Shown: positions 1 to 8,576 of the stretch, in pieces
How positions within the stretch are numbered: the stretch's first letter is position 1
Layout: each line of letters begins with the position of its first letter
DNA from: Thalassospiraceae bacterium LMO-SO8
Lineage (GTDB): Bacteria; Pseudomonadota; Alphaproteobacteria; Rhodospirillales; Casp-alpha2
Length of the DNA: 64,000 nucleotides
Assembly (NCBI GenBank): GCA_031655335.1
Contig: CP134226.1
Coordinates: 1,674,001-1,738,000 of the forward strand
Reading direction: 5' to 3'
The notes under the pieces: generated by a model
Databases searched by the model: none
The model's input: only the letters and a program-made list of their open reading frames with translations
What the model was told of the DNA's origin: nothing
Program-made: the position numbers and the translations under genes

Positions 1-7
1 GAAACGG

Positions 8-433
8 TCAGGACGTCCTGAAACTGCACGTGGTGCGGCCGCTCACGGCGATCTCGCCATCGGACTTGGCGGCTGTCAGCTTGAGGAGCACGGCGCCGAC
101 CGCAGGGCTGATCTGATCGACGGTGGCCTCGAAGGTGACGGTCTCACCGACTGGAACAGGTTGGTGATATTTCAGCGACAGGGCATTGATAACAGTATTC
201 GGGCCAGGCAGCCGCTCGCCCAGAAGTCCGGAAAACAGGCTGGCAAGCAGATATCCGTGGACTATGGTGCCGTCGAACCCTTGGCTCTCGGCGAACCCGG
301 CGTCGAAATGAACGGGTGCATGGTCATCCACAAGATCGCCGAACCGCGTAACGACGTCCTTGGAAAAGGTGAACTCGCGCCGTGCCGATTGGCCAACGCT
401 GATATCGTCGAGATTGAGCACTTTCGTGTCCAC
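8..433 (-). CDS. MaoC-like (R)-specific enoyl hydratase
   Basis: A 141-residue single hot-dog protein of the MaoC family, which hydrates trans-2-enoyl thioesters or dehydrates 3-hydroxyacyl thioesters. The conserved hydratase region is visible around residues 28-62, with the D-x4-H motif (DDHAPVH) and the following G-x2-VHGYL segment. The start is a GTG placed directly after the TAA stop of the acyl carrier protein gene (TAAGTG), so the two are almost certainly translationally coupled. It is the last gene visible in the sugar operon. Family knowledge suggests it acts on an acyl group carried by the neighbouring ACP; the actual substrate is inference. The assignment to MaoC is firm, the pathway role is not. 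Confidence 0.85.
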   Translation of the reverse strand: MDTKVLNLDDISVGQSARREFTFSKDVVTRFGDLVDDHAPVHFDAGFAESQGFDGTIVHGYLLASLFSGLLGERLPGPNTVINALSLKYHQPVPVGETVTFEATVDQISPAVGAVLLKLTAAKSDGEIAVSGRTTCSFRTS

Positions 434-694
434 TTATCCAACGCCTTTCGCTAGGAGGCAATCGACCAGATCGCCGACGTTCGCCATTGCTGCCAGTTCG
501 TCGGTGGTGAATTGAATTCCGAAAGCGCCTTCGAGTTCGACCACGAGGGTAATGTGGTTGAGAGAGTCCCACGCTTCGACCTGGTGGGCGTCGAGCATGC
601 GGCTCAACTCCAGGGTGCTGTCCTCAAGGACTTCTCTGAAAATCGGGGTGATGGCCGCGAAAATTCGCTGTTCGGCCTCAGACACGGATGCCAT
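434..694 (-). CDS. Acyl carrier protein
   Basis: An 86-residue acidic helical protein of the acyl/peptidyl carrier family. The phosphopantetheine attachment motif D-S-L is seen in WDSLNHI at about residue 43, inside the usual helix II context. It starts with ATG preceded by GAAGGAG about ten bases upstream. It lies 18 bases after the methyltransferase gene and abuts the MaoC gene, in an operon whose main output is a nonulosonic acid. It is therefore unlikely to be the housekeeping fatty-acid ACP, which normally sits with fabF/fabG. A dedicated carrier for an acyl group transferred to the sugar is the simplest reading, but that is inference. Confidence 0.88.
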   Translation of the reverse strand: MASVSEAEQRIFAAITPIFREVLEDSTLELSRMLDAHQVEAWDSLNHITLVVELEGAFGIQFTTDELAAMANVGDLVDCLLAKGVG

Positions 695-712
695 GGGGTA
701 TGCCGCTCCTTC

Positions 713-1627
713 TTACTTCGTCACGATGAACGCCGCGTTGCGCGGAACGCTGTTGGCTGGAGTCTTCGGCTCGTAGGCAGGGTCTTCGATCTCGTCCAGA
801 ATCGTGAAACCTGCCTTCAACAACTGGGCCGCCACTTCCCGTCGGTCGTTGTAGAGATAGATGTGATCCGCGTTTGGTGCTGTCAGCGCGGCGGAGATCA
901 ATCCAAACCCACCTTTCTGGAGCATCCCCGAGAGCGCGTTGAGGAAAGTTTGCGGATCTTCGAGGTGCTCGAGGACTTCGATATTCACGATGAACGGTGA
1001 CGGGGGCACGTCAGATGCTTGCGTGATGTCGCCCAGAGTGACGTCGTAGCGGTCGCTGAACCCGAACGACGTCATCGTGTTCTGGGTGAATTTCTTGGAG
1101 AACGGGCTCATATCGAACCCTTTCCCCCGCATCCCAGGTTTCAGCGAAAGCATTTCCTTGGAGTAAAAGCCCGTCCCGATTCCGACGTCATAGAACATCT
1201 CGCCACCATGCGCGAGAATCCGAGGCGCAAATTTCTCACAAAAAAAGATGTGCTGCCTGTAATGATGTCGCCAAAGAAAATGAGAGAGGAGAATCCCGGG
1301 CAAATACAATTCAAGCATGTACTGCTCGTTTTGATAAACCTCCTGGGAGGCCTCCTCGTAGGTTTTTGCAGTATACCGCCGGGTCTTGTCAAAGGCGACC
1401 TGAAGCTTCATCGCTTCAAGTGCAAAACGGCCGTATCCCTCCACTGCCTTGTCGAATGCCTCGGGCTCGCGGGAGAAAAATATCGCCATCTCGCTGTCGA
1501 AGAAATCGACCCAGTCTTGACCAAACTCGTCGATTTGACGATCGATCGTCCCTTTGAAATAAGGAAAGCGGGAGCCGATGACGGTTCTCAGGCGCGAGAC
1601 GTAGGACTGATCCGATACTTGGTTCAT
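713..1627 (-). CDS. SAM-dependent class I methyltransferase
   Basis: A 304-residue protein with a class I SAM-binding core. Motif I reads YDVGIGTGFYS at about residues 142-152, an acidic residue follows after strand 2 (GFDMS), and a motif-IV-like segment INIEVLEHLEDP lies near residue 215. Roughly 130 N-terminal residues rich in aromatic and charged residues precede the core and probably recognise the substrate. No Shine-Dalgarno sequence is obvious before the ATG. The gene sits between the CBS-nucleotidyltransferase and the ACP in the legionaminic-type operon. Methylation of a sugar hydroxyl, an amine or an acyl substituent all fit; the sequence does not decide between them. Confidence 0.75.
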   Translation of the reverse strand: MNQVSDQSYVSRLRTVIGSRFPYFKGTIDRQIDEFGQDWVDFFDSEMAIFFSREPEAFDKAVEGYGRFALEAMKLQVAFDKTRRYTAKTYEEASQEVYQNEQYMLELYLPGILLSHFLWRHHYRQHIFFCEKFAPRILAHGGEMFYDVGIGTGFYSKEMLSLKPGMRGKGFDMSPFSKKFTQNTMTSFGFSDRYDVTLGDITQASDVPPSPFIVNIEVLEHLEDPQTFLNALSGMLQKGGFGLISAALTAPNADHIYLYNDRREVAAQLLKAGFTILDEIEDPAYEPKTPANSVPRNAAFIVTK

Positions 1628-1655
1628 ATCGTTAGGGGCGTGCTTTCATCTGAGT

Positions 1656-2714
1656 TCACGATTTGCCGGTCTTGGCGGCCTCGCGTTGGGCCCTTTCTAA
1701 ATCTTCGATACGACCGACGTCCAGCCAATATTCGTGGATCGGAAAAGCGGCGCAGTCGCGGCCGCCGGCCATCCACGATTCGAACAACTGTGGCATGTCG
1801 ATTGCTCTGCCGCGCGGGATATCCAGGAGCGCGTCAGGCTCCAGAACATAGATGCCCGCGTTCACGAAAAACTTGTGCACGGGTTTCTCGTTAATCGCCT
1901 TGATCCGGCCGTTATCGATATCGACAACGCCAAAATCGACGCGGAAGTCATAGGTCCGAACGCCCATGGTTCCGATCACGTCTTGTTCGATGTGGAACTC
2001 GAGGGCGCTATTGAAATCGATCTCGGTCACCAGATCGCCGTTCATGACGATCAGCGGCGTGTCGGGCACATCCTTGATCAGGCTTAGTGCACCGGCGGTT
2101 CCCATGGGCATGTCCTCTTCGAGGTAGCGGATCACGGACTCCCACTTTCCACCGTCGCCGAAGTGGTTGCGGATCTGTTCGCCCTTGTAGTTGATCGACA
2201 GGTAGAAATGCCGGAATCCTTGATTGACGAACTTCTCGACGATGCTCTCAAGGAGCGGTTTGCCGCCGACATCGATTAGGGGTTTCGGCGTGGTCTCGGT
2301 CAACGGGTGCAGACGCTTGCCGAGGCCTCCCGCCATCAGGACGACCCAATTGTCCCTCGCCCGCCCGCCTTTCACGAGATCGTCGATGACCACCAGATCA
2401 GTCACGCGTTGGCTGTCGTCGACGACTGGAACCTGATGCAGACGGCGTGCAAGCATGGTGGCCTTAAGGTCGTCCTTGTCATAGTTGACGGTGACGCTGA
2501 ACGGTGCCCCGTTCATGGCGCGCTCGATCGGCTGATCCAGGGTGACGCCCTTGAGGATCGCACGCCGCACGTCGCCGTCTGTTACCGATCCGATCAGGCG
2601 CCCGTCGTCATCGAGTACAAGGGCGATCTGCAGAACGCCCCGTTCGATGCTCTCGATCGCGGCGAGGATCGTGTCGTGCGGTCTGACGATGGTGTCCCGC
2701 CAATTTCCCATCAT
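1656..2714 (-). CDS. ptmE: CBS-domain sugar-1-phosphate nucleotidyltransferase (PtmE-like)
   Basis: A 352-residue protein with two N-terminal CBS motifs (about residues 1-120) and a nucleotidyltransferase domain (about 122-345). The signature LMAGGLGKRLHPLTETTPKPLIDVGGKPLLE-type segment is clear near residue 126 and the MNGDLVTEIDF metal-binding motif near 225. The same domain order is known in Campylobacter PtmE, the glucosamine-1-phosphate guanylyltransferase that starts the GDP-linked legionaminic acid pathway, and the neighbours legB, legC, legG, legI and legF support that role. The start was placed at the ATG overlapping the legH stop (ATGA); an upstream extension would run into legH. 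Guanylyl specificity is inferred from context only. Confidence 0.8.
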   Translation of the reverse strand: MMGNWRDTIVRPHDTILAAIESIERGVLQIALVLDDDGRLIGSVTDGDVRRAILKGVTLDQPIERAMNGAPFSVTVNYDKDDLKATMLARRLHQVPVVDDSQRVTDLVVIDDLVKGGRARDNWVVLMAGGLGKRLHPLTETTPKPLIDVGGKPLLESIVEKFVNQGFRHFYLSINYKGEQIRNHFGDGGKWESVIRYLEEDMPMGTAGALSLIKDVPDTPLIVMNGDLVTEIDFNSALEFHIEQDVIGTMGVRTYDFRVDFGVVDIDNGRIKAINEKPVHKFFVNAGIYVLEPDALLDIPRGRAIDMPQLFESWMAGGRDCAAFPIHEYWLDVGRIEDLERAQREAAKTGKS

Positions 2715-3346
2715 TCGATCTCCCGTGCGGGATTGCCTGCAACCGTGCTGCCGCCGGCAACGTTGCGGATCACGACGGCGCCCGCCGCGCATACCGATGT
2801 CTCGCCCACGGCGATACCCTGCAATACCGTTGTGCCGACTCCGATATGCGCGCCATCACCCACCGTCACGTCGCCGGACAGTACGGCGCCTGGCGCGATA
2901 TGGGCATGGTCGCCGACCGTTCCGTCGTGGTCGATCTGCGCGCCGGTGTTGACGATTACGTTCGAGCCCAGCCGGCAGCGGGTCTGGATGATCGCTCCCG
3001 CCATGACGACGGTGCCGGCTCCGAGGGTCACATCGCGCGCCACGATAGCCGCCGGGTGGATTACCGTGGCGAAGTCGTAGCCATGTGCCGCGAAGCGGTC
3101 AAAAATCTCACGGCGCAATGCCGTGTTCGCTGTGGATCCGATTCCGATCATCAACAAGACGTCCGACGGGGCGTGCGCGAAAACTGCGTCGTCCCCCCCG
3201 AACACCGGCGCGTCGAGAACGCACTGACCCTGCCGTGCCGGGTCGGCGTCGGCGAGGCCGACAATCTCCCATCCCGACGCGCGGGCCGCGTCCAACACCA
3301 CTGCAGCATGGCCGCCGGCGCCGATGATGACGAGAGGACGGGTCAC
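2711..3346 (-). CDS. legH: NeuD/LegH-type sugar O/N-acetyltransferase
   Basis: A 211-residue protein of the NeuD/PglD family. An N-terminal Rossmann-like domain (VIIGAGGHAAVVLDAA at about residues 5-20) is followed by a left-handed beta-helix of hexapeptide repeats from about residue 95 to the end, for example VTLGAGTVVMAGAIIQ and GDHAHIAPGAVLSGDV. Such enzymes use acetyl-CoA to acetylate a 4-amino sugar nucleotide, and in this operon it should act right after LegC. The start is a GTG in a GTGA overlap with the legG-legI stop. An upstream in-frame ATG exists but lies inside the preceding gene. Which acyl group is transferred is open, given the ACP two genes downstream. Confidence 0.82.
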   Translation of the reverse strand: MTRPLVIIGAGGHAAVVLDAARASGWEIVGLADADPARQGQCVLDAPVFGGDDAVFAHAPSDVLLMIGIGSTANTALRREIFDRFAAHGYDFATVIHPAAIVARDVTLGAGTVVMAGAIIQTRCRLGSNVIVNTGAQIDHDGTVGDHAHIAPGAVLSGDVTVGDGAHIGVGTTVLQGIAVGETSVCAAGAVVIRNVAGGSTVAGNPAREIE

Positions 3347-5592
3347 GAAATCATCTCGTCGGCGGCGAAGTCTCGCGCGGCACGGCGACCAATCCAATCG
3401 AAGTACTCAAGGGCGGGCACGCCCGTCTCGGGCCGTTTGACTGTCAGGTTCTCGGTGGTGAAGGTCTCGCCCTTGCCGATGGGCCGGGCCGCGACCAGAC
3501 TTTTCCGCGCTACGGTCTTATTGGCGTTCTCGATTTCTAGGGGTCGCTTGAGGCCGTCACCGATCGCCTGTTCGACCGCGCGGATGGCCGCGGTCATGGC
3601 GGCGAAATCAGCGGGCTCCATGGACGCGGCATGATCCGGACCCATCATCGTGCGGTCCAGGGTGAGATGTTTTTCGATCACCCGAGCGCCCCGCGCCACG
3701 GCGGCGAGGGCGGCGGCCGGCCCGTCGCTGTGGTCCGAGAATCCGACGGCTAACCCGAACCGAGCAGACAGGGAATCCATGGCCCGAAGGTTAAGGTCGG
3801 CCGCTGGCGCTGGATACTCGGTCGTACACTGCAGCAGCGTCACCTTGTCGACCAGCGCTGCCTGCCCGGCCCGGCTGCGGAATGCGCGATCGAAGGCGGC
3901 CCGCTCAGGCCGGCCTCCGGGATTGGTGTAACCGAAGGCGAGCACGCCCAGCGCAGCCTCAATCTCGTCCATCCGCGCCATTCCGGTCGACAGGATGGCG
4001 CTGCGGCCGCGTTGCGCAACCTCGAGAAGCAGAGGCGCGTTCGTCAGGTCACCTGATCCGATCTTGATGGTTGTCAGAGCAAGACTGTCGGCAAGGAACC
4101 GTAGGGATGCCATGTCGAACGGCGTCGATAAGAATGCGATGCCTTTGGCCCGGCAGTGCGCCGCGAGGTCGTGCTGCGCCGCTTCATCCAGCTCCAGCGC
4201 GCGTAGCATGTCGCGCTGGCTTCCGTCCGATCCGGTGCGATCCGACTGGTAGGCCGCCTTTGCGGCTTCCGCAGTGACCAGATCGTCGGCCTTGAAGGAT
4301 TGGAATTTGACCGCGTCGGCACCGGCGGCCGCCGCGGCATCGATCAGGGCCTTCGCCGTATCGGGCGATCCGTTGTGGTTGACGCCGGCTTCGGCAATGA
4401 CCAGCACGGGCGCTTGCGTGATGGGGACGGCCGGCATGATGTCATGGAACGAATTGCGGTGCAGGCTGGTGAGATCCGTCGCAGCCAGAAGCTCCGCCAT
4501 CCTTGCGCCGGCATGACCGTCGCCGAACGGATTTTCGTCCGAGAGCCCTTCAGGCTTGCCGAGCGCCAGGGCGCGGGTCAGGGCGGCGTCGATCGCGTCG
4601 GCGGCCGCGTCGCAATCGACGACGCTGGCCATGCGCAGGCGTCCCGCTTGACGCGGCCCGATATTGACGGTCGGGGTTCCAATCATCGGCGCTTCGATCA
4701 CGCCGCTCGACGAGTTGCCGATCACGACGTCGGCGATCTTCATCAGGCTGAGATAGTGATGGCTGCCCAGCGAGACATGCAGCGAGGCTCGCCCACGGCT
4801 GCGCTCGACGAATGCCTGGACCGCGCGTGCGACCGCGTCGCGGCCGGGATCCGCGTTGACCCCGGTGAACACGACGGCGGCATCGGACCGCCGCTCCAGG
4901 GCCGCGATCAGGGCTTCGACGCCGGCAAGACCGCCGTCACCTGCCATGGTCACGGGATGATAGGTCGCGACCAGCAGGGGCGTGCCGAGCGGCCGTCCCA
5001 GGCGCGATTCCAGGGCGGCGCGGTCCAGGAAGGTAAGGGTCCTGAGATTGTCCGCCGCCAGCGCGCCGACCGTGTGGACATGCGCCGGGCACTCACCCAT
5101 TTGAATTATTCGCTGCCGATAGGGCTCGGCGGCGGCGAAATGCAGTTGCGCCATCTTGGTGACGGCATGACGCAGGGCGTCGTCGAACGCGCCCTCGGTC
5201 ACCTCGCCGCCGTGGATATGGGCGATCGGTATCCCTGTCAGCGTCGCCGCGGTGGCGGCGGAGAGGATTTCGTAGCGATCGCCGAGAAGGACCAGAGCAT
5301 CCGCTGCCAGGTCGATGAGACAAGCGGTGAAGGCGGACAGCGCTGCCGCCATCGTGTCGGCGGCCGCTTGCGCGTCGTCGCCCGGTTGCAGAATTTCGAT
5401 GCGCCGTGCGATCGAAAAGCCGTCGGCCTCGATGGTGTCGGCCGTGCGACCAAACGCGTCGGACAGATGGGTTCCCGTCACGACCAGTTGCAGCGACAGA
5501 TCGTCGCGGGCCTCGATCGCGCGCAGCAGCGGCACGAGAAGGCCGTACTCGGCCCGTGTCGCCGTCAGTACGCAGATTTTGCGGCGGACCAT
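3343..5592 (-). CDS. Fused UDP/GDP-sugar 2-epimerase (LegG/NeuC) and nonulosonate synthase (LegI/NeuB)
   Basis: One uninterrupted 749-residue reading frame joins two enzymes that are usually separate. Residues 1 to about 380 form a hydrolysing NDP-sugar 2-epimerase, with TATRAEYGLL at the N-terminus, HIHGGE, GNSSSGVIEAP and an NPFGDGHA end motif. Residues from about 390 to 749 form a PEP-dependent nonulosonate synthase, with EAGVNHNG, VKFQSF, KIGSGDL, GFSDHSDG and IEKHLTLD, followed by a C-terminal SAF/antifreeze-like domain. The order matches two consecutive pathway steps. An ATG at 4437, in frame just before the synthase domain, could still give a separate synthase. The linker is only about ten residues. 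The junction should be confirmed, because a missed stop codon would give the same picture. Confidence 0.9.
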   Translation of the reverse strand: MVRRKICVLTATRAEYGLLVPLLRAIEARDDLSLQLVVTGTHLSDAFGRTADTIEADGFSIARRIEILQPGDDAQAAADTMAAALSAFTACLIDLAADALVLLGDRYEILSAATAATLTGIPIAHIHGGEVTEGAFDDALRHAVTKMAQLHFAAAEPYRQRIIQMGECPAHVHTVGALAADNLRTLTFLDRAALESRLGRPLGTPLLVATYHPVTMAGDGGLAGVEALIAALERRSDAAVVFTGVNADPGRDAVARAVQAFVERSRGRASLHVSLGSHHYLSLMKIADVVIGNSSSGVIEAPMIGTPTVNIGPRQAGRLRMASVVDCDAAADAIDAALTRALALGKPEGLSDENPFGDGHAGARMAELLAATDLTSLHRNSFHDIMPAVPITQAPVLVIAEAGVNHNGSPDTAKALIDAAAAAGADAVKFQSFKADDLVTAEAAKAAYQSDRTGSDGSQRDMLRALELDEAAQHDLAAHCRAKGIAFLSTPFDMASLRFLADSLALTTIKIGSGDLTNAPLLLEVAQRGRSAILSTGMARMDEIEAALGVLAFGYTNPGGRPERAAFDRAFRSRAGQAALVDKVTLLQCTTEYPAPAADLNLRAMDSLSARFGLAVGFSDHSDGPAAALAAVARGARVIEKHLTLDRTMMGPDHAASMEPADFAAMTAAIRAVEQAIGDGLKRPLEIENANKTVARKSLVAARPIGKGETFTTENLTVKRPETGVPALEYFDWIGRRAARDFAADEMIS

Positions 5593-5595
5593 GAC

Positions 5596-6813
5596 TCAGT
5601 CCTTGTCGCCGCGCAGCAGGCGCGGGCCGCTCGGGATGTTGACGATCCGTTCGACGAATGCACGGGCAATCGGCAGGTCGCCCGCGCGGGGCGCGTCCTG
5701 ATAGGCTGCTGTGTCGGGGATCAAGCGCCAGCAGGGCCGTGTCTGGATGTCTGCGTCGTTGGTCAGGGTGAGAAACCTGTCCCGCGTTGCGGCGTCTTCG
5801 AACATCAGCGCGTTGAGCCAGAAGTTGCTGGTGCAGCCGGTAGGTTCGGCGAATAAGGTGACGCCGCCGACTCCGTCAAACAAATACGAATAGCGCGCGG
5901 CTAGGTCGCGCTTGCGTGCGACGAAGGTGGGCAGCAGTTCCAATTGCGCGCAGCCCAACGCGGCGTTGATGTTCGGCATGCGGTAGTTGAATCCCACCGC
6001 ATCGTGATCGAACCACCAGCGGTCGGCAACGCGTGCCGTCGTCGTCAGATGCTTGAGTCGCGCCGCCAGCGCCTCGTCGTTCGTCACGATCATGCCGCCG
6101 CCGCCCGTGGTCACCGTCTTGTTGCCGTTGAAGCTGATGACGCCGACCGTGCTCAGGCTGCCACAGCCGCGGTCGCCGCGCCGGCTGCCGAGCGCCTCGG
6201 CGGCGTCCTCGACGACAGGCAGAGCGAACTCATCGGCAAGGGCGCACAGCGCCGTCATGTCGGCCGGGTGACCGAACAGGTGGACGGGCAGCAACGCCGC
6301 GATGCGTCGTCTGCTCGCCTTGTGCACCACGCCGTCGGGGCCCTGCGTACATTCGTTCCTCAGCAGCCGGGCCAGCGCTTGCGGGTCGAGCCCGCCGGTT
6401 TCAGTCTCGATGTCGGCGAACAGGGGGACTGCTCCGCAGTAGCTGATTGCATTGGCGGTGGCGATGAAGGTGAGCGCTGGGCAGACAACCGCGTCGCCGG
6501 GTCCGACGCCGACCGCCAGCAGGGCTGCGTGCAGACCCGCTGTTCCGTTGACCACGGCGACGCCGTGCGCGGCGCCGCAGATGTCGGCGGTCAGGCATTC
6601 GATGCGTTCCACGTAGGTCCCTGCCGAGGACACCCAGCCGGTGTCCAGACAGTCCTTCACATAAGTCCATTCGTTTCCTTCGAAGGATGGTTCGTGCAGG
6701 GCGACGGTGCCATGGCACCCCAGGTCATCCCGCAGGAATGCCGTCAGGCGGCGGGCCGCTTCGGCGGCCGCGGCGCCCGGCCGCGCTGCTGCAGCGAGGG
6801 CGCCGTTAGACAT
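5596..6813 (-). CDS. legC: LegC-type sugar aminotransferase (DegT/DnrJ/EryC1 family)
   Basis: A 405-residue PLP-dependent fold-type I aminotransferase. The PLP lysine lies in FNGNKTVTTGGGGM at about residues 228-241, and the following HLTTTARVADRWWFDHDAVGFNYRMPN stretch (about 254-282) is the pattern seen in LegC proteins rather than PseC. It would convert the 4-keto-6-deoxy product of LegB to the 4-amino sugar. Its ATG overlaps the legB stop by eight bases and its stop lies three bases before the legG-legI start. Length is normal for the family. Confidence 0.88.
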   Translation of the reverse strand: MSNGALAAAARPGAAAAEAARRLTAFLRDDLGCHGTVALHEPSFEGNEWTYVKDCLDTGWVSSAGTYVERIECLTADICGAAHGVAVVNGTAGLHAALLAVGVGPGDAVVCPALTFIATANAISYCGAVPLFADIETETGGLDPQALARLLRNECTQGPDGVVHKASRRRIAALLPVHLFGHPADMTALCALADEFALPVVEDAAEALGSRRGDRGCGSLSTVGVISFNGNKTVTTGGGGMIVTNDEALAARLKHLTTTARVADRWWFDHDAVGFNYRMPNINAALGCAQLELLPTFVARKRDLAARYSYLFDGVGGVTLFAEPTGCTSNFWLNALMFEDAATRDRFLTLTNDADIQTRPCWRLIPDTAAYQDAPRAGDLPIARAFVERIVNIPSGPRLLRGDKD

Positions 6814-7816
6814 TGTATCGGTCGGCCTTATAGCGCGTCAGATGGCCGGACATGCGGAACCATTCGATGGTTTCCGCGATGCCCCGCTTGAAGCCTTCCA
6901 AGCCACCGTACTTGGGCGTCCAACCGAGCACCTCGCGCGCCTTGGAGTTGTCGGCCCACAGGCGTTCCACTTCGCTCTTATCCGGACGCAGGCGCTGGTC
7001 GTCGGTTTCCGACTCGAGTGCCACGCCGGTGGCTGCGGCAATGACGTCGACCGCGTCGCCGATCGAGATTTCGAAATTGCTACCGATGTTGATCACCTCG
7101 CCCACGCCGCGGCCGGTCTCGGCCAGCATCACGAAGGCCCGGACTGTGTCGGCGACAAAAGAGAAGTCCCGCGTCGGATGTAGTGCACCGAGTTGAAGCC
7201 GCGTCTGACCGGCGAGGGCTTGAATGATGATCGTCGGCAGGACGGCACGGGCCGACTGCCGAGGCCCGTAGGTGTTGAATGGGCGGATCACCGCGACCGG
7301 CGTTTCAAAGGATCGATGGAACGCAAGCGCCATCTGGTCGGCGGCGATCTTCGTCGCCGAATAGGGTGATTGGCCCTGCAGTGGGTGATCCTCGGTGATG
7401 GGAACGAACCGGGCCGTCCCGTAGACCTCGCTTGTCGAGGTGTGAACCACGTGGGTCGCCCCCTTGTCGGCGGCGGCCTGCAACACGTTGAGGGTCCCCT
7501 GGATGTTGGTCTCCACGTAGGTCGCCGGTGAATGGTAGGAGTAGGGAATGGCGATCAACGCCGCAAGGTGCAGGACAACGTCTCGGCCCTTCATGGCCTC
7601 GCGAACCCCGTGGGCGTCGCGCACGTCGCCCGCGAACACGTCGACGCTTTCGCGCACGTCCGAAGCCGCGTGATCAAGCCAGCCCCAAGAGTTAAACGAG
7701 TTGTAATAGACGAACGCGCGCACATCGTGCCCACGCCGAACAAGGGCCTCGGTCAGGTGGGAGCCGATGAATCCGTCGGCACCGGTAACCAGAATGCGTT
7801 TCGGTGATGAAGTCAT
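6806..7816 (-). CDS. legB: LegB-type NAD-dependent sugar 4,6-dehydratase
   Basis: A 336-residue extended SDR protein. It has the NAD-binding TGADGFIGSHL motif at about residues 11-21, the HTSTSEVYGTA segment (about 122-132) and the catalytic Y-x3-K in SPYSATKIAADQ (about 148-159). The RPFNTYGPRQSARAVLP stretch is typical of LegB. Expected reaction: GlcNAc nucleotide to 4-keto-6-deoxy sugar. The start is the ATG that overlaps the legF stop (ATGA); longer forms would run into legF. It is the first modifying step after nucleotide activation in the pathway encoded here. Confidence 0.88.
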   Translation of the reverse strand: MTSSPKRILVTGADGFIGSHLTEALVRRGHDVRAFVYYNSFNSWGWLDHAASDVRESVDVFAGDVRDAHGVREAMKGRDVVLHLAALIAIPYSYHSPATYVETNIQGTLNVLQAAADKGATHVVHTSTSEVYGTARFVPITEDHPLQGQSPYSATKIAADQMALAFHRSFETPVAVIRPFNTYGPRQSARAVLPTIIIQALAGQTRLQLGALHPTRDFSFVADTVRAFVMLAETGRGVGEVINIGSNFEISIGDAVDVIAAATGVALESETDDQRLRPDKSEVERLWADNSKAREVLGWTPKYGGLEGFKRGIAETIEWFRMSGHLTRYKADRYNV

Positions 7817-8574
7817 GGAATTTTTCTTTTCCGCGCTGCCGCCTGCCTTTCGGCCAACAGGCGGGCCGTCATCAAGTCCAGTTCGGTGTCGATATCGATG
7901 GATCGTTCGTCCGGCATTACGCAGGCGACGAGATTTTGGCTGTAGAATGCACGATGCTGGCGGAACCAATCCGTGCGGACGACATAGACCGCGCCGTTCG
8001 GCAGGTAGGTGGGCGCGATGTCCTGACGTCGGGTGAGCAGGCCGTCACCGGGAATCACGGGTGTGAGGCGTCCATCTGGTCCCAGGCGGCATGCCCATTC
8101 GACGGGCTTTGCGCTTTCGCAGACCGTCACGGCGCAATCTGCGCCGGTGTGGCAGGCTTCAATGCAGGCATCGATGTCCGCGCCCGTGCGCAACGGCGAT
8201 GTGGCGGGCAGCAAAACGACGTAGTCGAAATTGCCGTCCAAATGGTCCAAGGCATGGATCATCGCGTCGGCGACCGGTGCCGTGTCCGTGGCCAGTTCGC
8301 TCGGGCGGCGGAACGGCACGTCGCAGCCTGCATCGTTGGCTGCGGCGATGATGGCGTCGTCGTCGGATGACAGGATGGTGTGGTCAAGATGGACCGACTC
8401 CAGTGCCGCCGAGACGCTCCAGGCAACCAGGGGCCGACCGGCCAGATCCGCAACGTTCTTGCCCGGCAGGCCCTTGGAGCCACCGCGGCCGACGATCACG
8501 CCGAGACAGGTTTTTCCATCGATCATCTGGGGCGTCTGGTTCGTTGCGGAATGCTGAAGGTTCCGCTCGGACAT
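7813..8574 (-). CDS. legF: CMP-legionaminic/N-acylneuraminate cytidylyltransferase
   Basis: A 253-residue cytidylyltransferase of the NeuA/LegF/KdsB fold. The nucleotide-binding signature VGRGGSKGLPGKN is at about residues 26-38, and SSDDD, LLPATSPLRT and DIDTELDL further along are standard. It activates the nonulosonic acid with CTP for transfer to a glycan or protein. Two starts are possible: ATG 8574 and ATG 8526 (MIDGKT). Neither has a good Shine-Dalgarno sequence, and the upstream one sits right at the foot of a strong hairpin. It is the first biosynthetic gene after the regulators. Confidence 0.87.
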   Translation of the reverse strand: MSERNLQHSATNQTPQMIDGKTCLGVIVGRGGSKGLPGKNVADLAGRPLVAWSVSAALESVHLDHTILSSDDDAIIAAANDAGCDVPFRRPSELATDTAPVADAMIHALDHLDGNFDYVVLLPATSPLRTGADIDACIEACHTGADCAVTVCESAKPVEWACRLGPDGRLTPVIPGDGLLTRRQDIAPTYLPNGAVYVVRTDWFRQHRAFYSQNLVACVMPDERSIDIDTELDLMTARLLAERQAAARKRKIP

Positions 8575-8576
8575 GC

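Noticed and set aside
1656-8574. Sialic acid (neuABC) pathway
   Set aside because: LegB dehydratase and LegC aminotransferase, needed only for 6-deoxy diamino nonulosonic acids, are present, so N-acetylneuraminic acid is not the expected product.
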